Of a stretch of DNA of 64,000 bases, positions 57,461 to 64,000 are shown in pieces (the stretch's first letter is position 1; the number at the start of each line of letters is the position of its first letter). The translations under genes were made by a program, and so were the position numbers. Source of the DNA: Actinocatenispora rupis (GTDB lineage: Bacteria > Actinomycetota > Actinomycetes > Mycobacteriales > Micromonosporaceae); NCBI RefSeq assembly GCF_016861975.1, contig NZ_BOMB01000013.1, positions 46,963-110,962 on the forward strand, given 5' to 3'. Under the pieces are notes generated by a model. The model was not told the origin of the DNA. It ran no database searches and saw nothing but the letters and a program-made list of their open reading frames with translations.

Positions 57461-58231
57461 TCACTCGCCCCAGGTACGGATCAGGTCGGTCGGGGTGCGG
57501 GTGACCGGCAGCCCGGCCGTACGGGCGAGGTCGGCGAGGGTGACCGCGTCGGCGACGGCCACCCCGTCCGGGTCGTTGTTGAAGTACACGTACGTGTCGG
57601 CGTCGGCGTACGTGTCGGCGATCAGGTCGAGCCAGCGGCGCAGCCGGGCCCTCGGGTACCGGGGCCAGAGGTCTTCGCTGCCCTCGTGCAGGCGCAGGTA
57701 CCCGAACCCCGCGGTACGCCAGGTCGGGGTGACGGGGCCGAGCCGGTCGGCCCAGCAGAGCGCGGCGCCGTGGCGTTCGAGGACGGCGCGGACCTCCGGG
57801 GTCCACCAGGACTCGTGCCGCGGTTCGACGGCGACGCGCTGCCCGGCGGGGAACGCGTCGAGCGTGGCGGACAGCAGGCCGGGATCGGCGGTGAGCGTGG
57901 GCGGCAGCTGGAGGAGTACCGGGCCGAGACGGTCGCCGAGCCCGGCGGCCCGGGACAGCAGCGTCGCCACCGGGTCCGCCGGTTCGCGCAGCCGCCGGAC
58001 GTGGGTCAGGTAGCGGCTGGCCTTCACCGCCACCACGAACCCCGCCGGCGTACGGTCGTGCCAGCCGGCGAACGTCTCCCGGGCCGGCAGCCGGTAGAAC
58101 GCGTTGTTCAGTTCCACCGTCGCGAACCGCTCCGCGTAGTACTCCAGCCAGCGGCGCTGCGGGACGCCCGGCGGGTACAGCACCCCGCGCCAGTCCCGGT
58201 ACTGCCAGCCCGACGTACCGATCAGGATCAC
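57461..58231 (-). CDS. DUF72 protein, copy 1
   Basis: 256 residues, TIM-barrel DUF72: [82 protein letters not shown] and VYFNNDPDGVAVADA. Function unknown; nuclease- or isomerase-like activity has been suggested for the fold. GTG 58231 overlaps the stop of the second copy by 4 nt. Confidence 0.93.
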   Translation of the reverse strand: MILIGTSGWQYRDWRGVLYPPGVPQRRWLEYYAERFATVELNNAFYRLPARETFAGWHDRTPAGFVVAVKASRYLTHVRRLREPADPVATLLSRAAGLGDRLGPVLLQLPPTLTADPGLLSATLDAFPAGQRVAVEPRHESWWTPEVRAVLERHGAALCWADRLGPVTPTWRTAGFGYLRLHEGSEDLWPRYPRARLRRWLDLIADTYADADTYVYFNNDPDGVAVADAVTLADLARTAGLPVTRTPTDLIRTWGE

Positions 58232-59136
58232 GGCCAGTGTCCTTGCGCCGCAACGGTGTCCGCACCTTCGGCGGCGAGCAGGTCGGCCAGCGCGGCGGCG
58301 TTGCGCGTCGCGTAGTCGCGGTAGCAGTTGTTCATCAGGACGTGGGTGCGTTCGGCGTGGCCGGCGAGTTCGGCGATCTTCGGCGCCCAGCCGGCCAGTT
58401 CCTCGGCGGAGTAGTCGTAGCCGAACTTCCGGTGGATGTCCTTGCTGGTCCACTGCTCGCTGTGGCCGTGGAAGCGGACCGCGGACAGCGGCGCGGTGGC
58501 CCGGAGTACCGGGGGGACGGAGGAGCGGTGGCCCTGCGGCATGTCGACCGCGACGTACGGGATCCGGTGGCGTGTCAGGAAGTCCAGCGTCTCGTCGGCG
58601 TTGTCGCCGTCGAACCAGCTCGCGTGCCGCAGCTCCACCAGGCACGGGATCGGCGCGCACCGGTGTGCGCACTCCAGCAGGTACTGCTTGTTGTCCCGCC
58701 GGATCGTGAACCACGGCGGGTACTGGAACAGCAGCGCGCCGAGCTTTCCGTTGCGTACCAAGGGGTCGAGGGCGGAGAAGAAGCGGTCCCAGCAGTCCTC
58801 CACGGTCTGCGGGTCGAGGTCCTTCGGGTAGACGTACGTCTTGTCGGTCTCCGGCCGCAGGTCCTTGTAGAGCGCGTTGACCCGGGTCGGGTGCCCGGTG
58901 AGCAGGCTGAACGCCTTCACGTTGAACGTGAAGCCCGCCGGGCTGCGGTCCGCCCACAACTCGGCCGTACGTTCCGCCGGCGGCGTGTAGTAGGTGGCGT
59001 CGACCTCGACGATCGGGAACCGGCTCGCGTAGTACTCCAGGCGGCGCTCGGCGTTGTCCGCGTCCGCCGGGTACCAGCCGGAGGCGAGCAGGGTCTTGTC
59101 GGTCCACGACGCGGTACCCACCAGGATGTCGCCCAT
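58228..59136 (-). CDS. DUF72 protein, copy 2
   Basis: 302 residues: [90 protein letters not shown] and [21 protein letters not shown] longer, diverged DUF72 than copy 1, and upstream in the same operon. Both are cytoplasmic by sequence. Confidence 0.93.
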   Translation of the reverse strand: MGDILVGTASWTDKTLLASGWYPADADNAERRLEYYASRFPIVEVDATYYTPPAERTAELWADRSPAGFTFNVKAFSLLTGHPTRVNALYKDLRPETDKTYVYPKDLDPQTVEDCWDRFFSALDPLVRNGKLGALLFQYPPWFTIRRDNKQYLLECAHRCAPIPCLVELRHASWFDGDNADETLDFLTRHRIPYVAVDMPQGHRSSVPPVLRATAPLSAVRFHGHSEQWTSKDIHRKFGYDYSAEELAGWAPKIAELAGHAERTHVLMNNCYRDYATRNAAALADLLAAEGADTVAAQGHWP

Positions 59137-59262
59137 GCGCCGAGTCCACCCCGCCGGCCGGTCCCGGGCAACCGGAACGGCCGATCACGGGCCGGTATCG
59201 GCCCGGTTGCGTCTCGTGTCCCGCCCCTCGTCCGCGCCGTCCGCCGCCGCTAGCCTGCGGGC

Positions 59263-59862
59263 ATGCGTCCTGCGGACAGGCACCGACTCCGCCGTACCGG
59301 CCCGGCCGTGCTGGCCCTCGCCGCCGGGCTGCTGCTCGCCGGGTGCGGCCACGACGCGGCGGCGGTGACCGCGCCGGCGTTCCGGGTGCCGACGCCGCCG
59401 CCGATGGCGGGCGCGACGGCCGGCACCCTCGCCCAGGCGAACCAGTTCCTCACCAGTTTCGTGCACGGGCTCGACGCCGTACGCGATCCGAAGGTGGCGG
59501 TGGCGACGCTGCGGTCCTGCGGCGACGCCACCTGCCGGCACCTGGTCGCGGTCGCCCGCTCGATGCCGCGGACGAGCGAGGGGGACTACGGCGCGGGCTG
59601 GTCCATGGAGTACGGGGACACCATGATGGCCGCGGATCCGGCGCACCCGGGCAGCTGGTCGGTGGCGATCCGCCCGTTCTGGCGCGCCTCCGAGACGCCG
59701 TACGGCGGGCACGACGGCTGGACCACCGCGACGATGATCGACGTACGGCTGAAGTTGGTCGGCAAGGACCCGATGTCCGACTTCCGGGTCTGGATGACCC
59801 CGATCCCCGCGAGCCGGCAGGCGCCCGCGGCGATCAGCCTCGACCACCCGCGGATCGGCTGA
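59263..59862 (+). CDS. Lipoprotein, unknown function
   Basis: 199 residues. The signal peptide ends in a lipobox ([15 protein letters not shown]), so the Cys near residue 28 should be lipidated. The mature part has [20 protein letters not shown], two Cys in [12 protein letters not shown] that may form a disulfide, and [21 protein letters not shown] do not recognise a family. Precedes guaA by 56 nt. Confidence 0.8.
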   Translation: MRPADRHRLRRTGPAVLALAAGLLLAGCGHDAAAVTAPAFRVPTPPPMAGATAGTLAQANQFLTSFVHGLDAVRDPKVAVATLRSCGDATCRHLVAVARSMPRTSEGDYGAGWSMEYGDTMMAADPAHPGSWSVAIRPFWRASETPYGGHDGWTTATMIDVRLKLVGKDPMSDFRVWMTPIPASRQAPAAISLDHPRIG

Positions 59863-59918
59863 CCACACCGCCCGGGACCGGCCGCGACCGCGGGTCGGCC
59901 GCTGGCTACGCTCGGAGG

Positions 59919-61466
59919 ATGGATCTCAAGCCCGTCCTCGTGGTGGACTTCGGCGCCCAGTACGCCCAGCTCATCGCCCGCCGGGTGCGCGAGGCGAACG
60001 TGTATTCCGAGATCGTCCCGCACTCGATGCCGGTCGCGGAGATGCTGGCGCGCAACCCCGCCGCGGTCGTCCTCTCCGGCGGCCCCGCCAGCGTGTACTC
60101 CGACGACGCGCCGGGCGTCGACCCGGCGCTGTTCGAGGCGGGCGTACCGGTGTTCGGGATCTGCTACGGGTTCCAGGCGATGGCGACGGCCCTCGGCGGC
60201 ACGGTCGCGGAGACCGGGCGCCGCGAGTTCGGCGGGACGGCGCTGACGGTGACCGACCCAGGCGCCGTACTGGCCGACCTGCCGGCCGAGCAGCCGGTGT
60301 GGATGAGCCACAACGACGCGGTGACCGAGGCGCCGGACGGGTTCACGGTGACGGCCCGGTCGGCGGGCGCGCCGGTCGCGGCGTTCGAGGACACCGCGCG
60401 GGGCCTGGCGGGCGTGCAGTTCCACCCCGAGGTGGGGCACACCCCGCACGGGCAGGACGTGCTGCGCCGGTTCCTGTTCGACGTGGCGAAGCTGACGCCG
60501 AACTGGACGACCGGCAGCGTCATCGACGACCAGGTGGCCGCGATCCGGGCCACGGTGGGCGACTCCGCGGTGCTGTGCGCGCTGTCCGGCGGGGTCGACT
60601 CGGCGGTCGCCGCCGCGCTCGTCCAGCGGGCCGTCGGTGACCAGCTGACCTGCGTGTTCGTCGACCACGGCCTGCTGCGGGCGGGCGAGGCCGAGCAGGT
60701 CGAGCGGGACTACGTGGCCGCCACCGGCATCAAGCTGGTCGTGGTCGACGCGGCCGACCGGTTCCTCACCGCGCTCGCCGGGGTCACCGACCCCGAGCAG
60801 AAGCGCAAGATCATCGGCCGGGAGTTCATCCGGGTGTTCGAGTCGGCGGCCCGCGAGGTCGCCACCGCCGAGGGCGTCGAGTATCTGGTGCAGGGGACGC
60901 TCTACCCGGACGTGGTCGAGTCCGGCGGAGGCACCGGTACGGCGAACATCAAGTCGCACCACAACGTCGGCGGGCTCCCGGACGACCTGGCGTTCACGCT
61001 GGTCGAGCCGCTGCGCACGCTGTTCAAGGACGAGGTACGCGCGATCGGCCGCGAGCTGGGCCTGCCGGAGGAGATCGTCGGCCGGCACCCGTTCCCGGGG
61101 CCGGGGCTGGGCATCCGGATCATCGGCGCGGTCGACGCCGAGCGGCTGGCGATCCTGCGCGCCGCGGACAAGGTGGCCCGCGAGGAGCTGACCGCCGCCG
61201 GCCTCGACGCGACCATCTGGCAGTTCCCGGTCGTACTGCTGGCCGACGTGCGGTCGGTCGGGGTGCAGGGCGACGGCCGCACGTACGGGCATCCCGTGGT
61301 GCTGCGGCCGGTGGTCAGCGAGGACGCGATGACCGCCGACTGGGCCCGCCTGCCGTACGAGGTGCTGGAGCGCATCTCGACCCGCATCACCAACGAGGTG
61401 CCCGAGGTCAACCGCGTCGTCCTGGACGTGACGAGCAAGCCGCCGGGCACCATCGAGTGGGAGTGA
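59919..61466 (+). CDS. guaA: GMP synthase (glutamine-hydrolysing)
   Basis: 515 residues. The glutaminase domain has [19 protein letters not shown], catalytic Cys in [10 protein letters not shown] and His/Glu in [11 protein letters not shown]; the ATP-pyrophosphatase domain has [14 protein letters not shown]; the C-terminus is [13 protein letters not shown]. It aminates XMP made by GuaB. ATG 59919 has GGAGG directly upstream. Confidence 0.98.
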   Translation: MDLKPVLVVDFGAQYAQLIARRVREANVYSEIVPHSMPVAEMLARNPAAVVLSGGPASVYSDDAPGVDPALFEAGVPVFGICYGFQAMATALGGTVAETGRREFGGTALTVTDPGAVLADLPAEQPVWMSHNDAVTEAPDGFTVTARSAGAPVAAFEDTARGLAGVQFHPEVGHTPHGQDVLRRFLFDVAKLTPNWTTGSVIDDQVAAIRATVGDSAVLCALSGGVDSAVAAALVQRAVGDQLTCVFVDHGLLRAGEAEQVERDYVAATGIKLVVVDAADRFLTALAGVTDPEQKRKIIGREFIRVFESAAREVATAEGVEYLVQGTLYPDVVESGGGTGTANIKSHHNVGGLPDDLAFTLVEPLRTLFKDEVRAIGRELGLPEEIVGRHPFPGPGLGIRIIGAVDAERLAILRAADKVAREELTAAGLDATIWQFPVVLLADVRSVGVQGDGRTYGHPVVLRPVVSEDAMTADWARLPYEVLERISTRITNEVPEVNRVVLDVTSKPPGTIEWE

Positions 61467-61688
61467 TCAGCTCTCCGGGATGAGCAGCGCCGCCGCCAGG
61501 TACGCCAGGATCAGCGTCCCGCCGGTGAAGAAGGCACCCAGTACGGCGGCGATCCGGACGATGTTCGGGTCGACGTCGAAGTACTCGCCGATGCCCGCGC
61601 ACACGCCGGTGAGCTTCCGGTCGGTCCGGCTGCGCCGCAGCCGCTTGATCGAGTGGTCGGTCACCGGGGGGATGTTCGTCTCGGTCAT
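61467..61688 (-). CDS. PspC-domain membrane protein
   Basis: 73 residues: DRKLTGVCAGIGEYFDVDPN then IVRIAAVLGAFFTGGTLILA, a complete PspC domain with one membrane helix. Small PspC proteins take part in envelope-stress signalling. It abuts guaA on the opposite strand with no gap. ATG 61688. Confidence 0.93.
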   Translation of the reverse strand: MTETNIPPVTDHSIKRLRRSRTDRKLTGVCAGIGEYFDVDPNIVRIAAVLGAFFTGGTLILAYLAAALLIPES

Positions 61689-61841
61689 CTCTGCCGCCTC
61701 CGCGGTAGGAGTGCGTCGGCGGGTCGGGCCCGCCGCCGCGGTGGTGAACTGCTGACTCCTCCACGGTGCGGCACTGGTGACCCGAGTGGCATCGGGTAGC
61801 GTCCCGGGTCCGACCCTGAGCCCCGACCCCGAGGAGGCGCG

Positions 61842-62768
61842 GTGCGCGACGCGCGACGGATCGCCGCGTACGGCGTGCTCACCGACGCCGCCGGCCGCGT
61901 CCTGCTCACCCGTTCCTCGGCGCTCTCCGACGTGCCGGGCACCTGGTACCTGCCGGGTGGTGGCGTCGAGCAGGGCGAGCCGCCCGCCGACGCGGTCATA
62001 CGCGAGTTCGCGGAGGAGACGGGGCTGGCCGTCGCGGTGGACGGGCTGCGCGCGGTGACGGCCGACGTACTGGCGATCCCGGCGCGCGACCAGCTCCTGC
62101 ACACCGACCGCATCCTGTACGACGTGCGGCTGCTCGGCGGCGACCTGCGCGACGAGCCGGTCGGTACGACGGACCTGGCCCGCTGGGTGCCGCGGACCGA
62201 GCTGGCGGGGCTGCCGCTGATGCCGTTCGTCGCGGACACCCTGGGCCTGCCGAGCACCCCGCCCCGGGTACGCGCGGACCTGCCGCCGGGCGCGCCCGCC
62301 CCCGCGCCGCCACCCGTACGGCCCACGTCCGGGCAGCGCTTCGCCGCCTACGGGTACGCCACGGATCCGGACGGTCGGGTGCTGTTGAGCCGGATCGCGC
62401 CCGGCTACCCCGGCGCCGGCCGCTGGCACCTGCCCGGCGGCGGCACCGACCACGGCGAGCAGCCGGCCGCGGCGCTGGCCCGCGAACTGACCGAGGAGAC
62501 CGGACAACGCGGTACGGTCGGCGCTCTGCTGGACGTGTCCAGCGAACACGACCCGAATGCGCTCGGACCGGAGGGCTACCCGATCGACTGGCACGCGGTC
62601 CGCGTACTGTACCGGGTGATCGTGCGGGAGCCGAGCGTACCGACGGTGACCGAGGTGGGTGGTTCGACCGACGCCGCGGCCTGGTTTCCGGCCGACCGGC
62701 TCGTCGACCTGCCGGTCACTGGCGCGGTGCAGGCGGCACTGCACGCGGCCGTACGGCGGGACCGGTGA
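61842..62768 (+). CDS. Protein with two Nudix hydrolase domains
   Basis: 308 residues with two complete Nudix boxes: GGGVEQGEPPADAVIREFAE (then ETGL) in the first half and GGGTDHGEQPAAALARELTE (then ETGQ) in the second, each with the REx2EE core. A Pro/Ala-rich linker (PPGAPAPAPPPVRPTSG) joins them. Probably cleans or recycles nucleoside diphosphate derivatives; the specific substrates are unknown. GTG 61842 has GAGG upstream. Confidence 0.92.
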   Translation: MRDARRIAAYGVLTDAAGRVLLTRSSALSDVPGTWYLPGGGVEQGEPPADAVIREFAEETGLAVAVDGLRAVTADVLAIPARDQLLHTDRILYDVRLLGGDLRDEPVGTTDLARWVPRTELAGLPLMPFVADTLGLPSTPPRVRADLPPGAPAPAPPPVRPTSGQRFAAYGYATDPDGRVLLSRIAPGYPGAGRWHLPGGGTDHGEQPAAALARELTEETGQRGTVGALLDVSSEHDPNALGPEGYPIDWHAVRVLYRVIVREPSVPTVTEVGGSTDAAAWFPADRLVDLPVTGAVQAALHAAVRRDR

Positions 62769-62942
62769 CCATCACCGAGCGTTGCCCCACGTCGGGTGCA
62801 TATGTGGTGGTTCGTCGGGGAATCGGCTAGAGTGGCCGATCACTGATATCGCCAAGGCGTGTTTCATATGCCATGGTGTAGGACGCGCACCGGACGGCCG
62901 CCGACCTGGCGGGACCAGCCGATCCGGTGAGGAGGAGACTGC

Positions 62943-63917
62943 GTGCCGAGAACTCCATGGCGCCGCCGCGTGACGGACAGTCCGCGCCCGGCCGGTCGCC
63001 GCATCACCCGGGGCCTACGCCGCGGCGGTTCCCTCGCCCGACGGGTGCTCGTCGGGCGGCGCCAGCACGACACCGCCGCGAGCCTGCGCCTGCCGGTCGA
63101 CCCCCCGCGTGACGGCCAGCACCGCACCGTCGGCATGATCGCCCCGGTCAGCCCCGCCGTCCCGTCGTACCCGGCGGCCGAGCGCGTGCCGGAGCCGGCG
63201 CCGTCGCCCGTCGTACCGCGGCTGCTGCCCGGTGAGCACACCTGGAAGCGCCGCATCGGCTTCGCCCTGGCGAACGGCTGCACCGTCGCGAGCCTGCTGC
63301 TCGGCGTCACCGCGATCTTCCTCGCGATGGCCGGCAACCTGCGCGCCGGCGCGCTCTGCCTGATCGCCTGCGTCGTCTTCGACGGCCTCGACGGCGGCCT
63401 GGCCCGCGCGTTCAAGGTGGCCAGCCCGTTCGGCGCGCAGATGGACTCGATGGCCGACATGTGCTCGTTCGGCATCGCCACGCCGGTCCTCGTGTACAAG
63501 TGGCTCGCCGAAGGCGCGCCGGTCGCGGTGCTCGCCCCGGTCTGCGCCCTGGTCGCCGCGTGCGCCGCGATCCGGCTCGCCCGGTTCAACGTGTCGCCCA
63601 AGGACGGCAGCTACTTCTCGGGCATCCCGACCACGCTGGTTGCCGGCATCCTCGCGCTGGCCTGCCTGCTGCACCCGCGGCCAGGCCTGGCCCTCGTCGC
63701 CAGCATCGGCGTGCTGGCCATCCTGATGGTCACCACCTTCCCGTACGCGAAGCTCGCCCAGCTCCGCCGCCTCCCGCTCTGGCTCGTCGTCGTACCGGTG
63801 GCCGGCGCGCTGCTGAACCTCACTGCGACGTTCCTCGTACTCGTCGCGATCTACCTGCTGAGCGGCCCGCTGCTGTGGCTCAAGCACCGCCGCACCGCCC
63901 GTTCCGCCTCAGCCTGA
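62943..63917 (+). CDS. pssA: CDP-alcohol phosphatidyltransferase, PssA-like
   Basis: 324 residues. The catalytic motif reads CVVFDGLDGGLARAF then SPFGAQMDSMADMCSFG, matching D-x2-DG-x2-AR-x8-G-x3-D-x3-D, with several membrane helices around it (IACVVFDGLD, ALVAACAAIRLARFNVSPK). RFNV and the helix pattern fit CDP-diacylglycerol-serine phosphatidyltransferase. The Arg-rich N-terminal extension of about 90 residues is unusual, and an internal start is possible. Ends 10 nt before a strong terminator. Confidence 0.88.
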   Translation: MPRTPWRRRVTDSPRPAGRRITRGLRRGGSLARRVLVGRRQHDTAASLRLPVDPPRDGQHRTVGMIAPVSPAVPSYPAAERVPEPAPSPVVPRLLPGEHTWKRRIGFALANGCTVASLLLGVTAIFLAMAGNLRAGALCLIACVVFDGLDGGLARAFKVASPFGAQMDSMADMCSFGIATPVLVYKWLAEGAPVAVLAPVCALVAACAAIRLARFNVSPKDGSYFSGIPTTLVAGILALACLLHPRPGLALVASIGVLAILMVTTFPYAKLAQLRRLPLWLVVVPVAGALLNLTATFLVLVAIYLLSGPLLWLKHRRTARSASA

Positions 63918-63926
63918 CGTACGCAC

Positions 63927-63963
63927 GACGAAGGCCCCGCCGAGATTCGGCGGGGCCTTCGTC
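63927..63963 (+). terminator. Strong terminator after pssA
   Basis: gacgaaggccccgccg and cggcggggccttcgtc form a perfect 16-bp stem with an agatt loop, 10 nt after the stop codon. Confidence 0.9.
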
Positions 63964-64000
63964 ATGACAAACCTGGGCCAAGTCCAAGCGTCACCCGGGG

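Overview
The window is very GC-rich chromosomal DNA with a strong G/C bias at third codon positions, many GTG starts and 1-4 nt gene overlaps. These point to an actinomycete. The gene content (WhiB/WhiD, BldM, a SigD/RsdA pair, XRE plus DUF397, tandem DUF5925 ATPases) and gene order suggest a filamentous member, most likely Micromonosporaceae or a close relative; that placement is inference. The backbone is the conserved actinobacterial core block: rplM-rpsI-glmM ... glmS ... acpS-nnrD-alr-hydrolase-tsaE // tsaB-rimI-tsaD ... groES-groEL // whiD-TPR-bldM-sigD-rsdA // DUF5319-guaB-guaB3-GMC oxidoreductase ... guaA. From memory, it parallels the region from guaA to rplM in Mycobacterium tuberculosis and the groES-whiD-bldM-guaB region of Streptomyces.

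Layout. 0-3.6 kb: 3' part of an ABC-F ATPase, then two tandem DUF5925-type AAA ATPases, the first with a frameshifted C-terminus. 3.9-12 kb: an MFS transporter, L13/S9, GlmM, a LysR/EamA divergent pair and GlmS. 12-14 kb: an accessory patch with a yefM/yoeB toxin-antitoxin pair (the toxin carries a premature stop) and an XRE/DUF397 pair. 14-25 kb: prolyl oligopeptidase, cell-wall and repair enzymes, and the t6A-tRNA genes, split by an inserted hydrolase and a structured repeat. 25-40 kb: accessory enzymes and regulators, PhoD, a heterodimeric ABC exporter, a YidD domain fused to a long membrane protein, two repeat-rich intergenic regions, a secreted NHL propeller, YbaK and a methyltransferase. 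40-50 kb: chaperonins under two CIRCE operators, the developmental regulator island and purine genes. 50-64 kb: a WXG100-like/DUF1023 operon, a GMC oxidoreductase, transporters, paired DUF72 proteins, GuaA, PspC, a double Nudix protein and a PssA-like enzyme with a strong terminator.

How the genes work together. Core themes are cell-envelope precursor supply (GlmM, GlmS, Alr, PssA-like), translation fidelity and tRNA modification (L13, S9, TsaB/D/E, RimI, YbaK), guanine nucleotide supply (GuaB, GuaB3, GuaA), protein folding (GroES/EL) and a regulator cluster (WhiD-, BldM-, SigD-like).

The least ordinary items are: (i) two 124-nt copies of a repeat, each just after a stop codon in the same relative orientation, with compensatory base changes in the predicted stems; (ii) a YoeB toxin that lost its catalytic His-Tyr tail through one stop codon; (iii) a 172-bp MITE-like inverted-repeat element; (iv) 110-150 bp repeats after the YidD fusion; (v) a WXG100/DUF1023 operon whose hydrolase has lost its serine; (vi) a window-wide preference for codon pairs that form GTAC.
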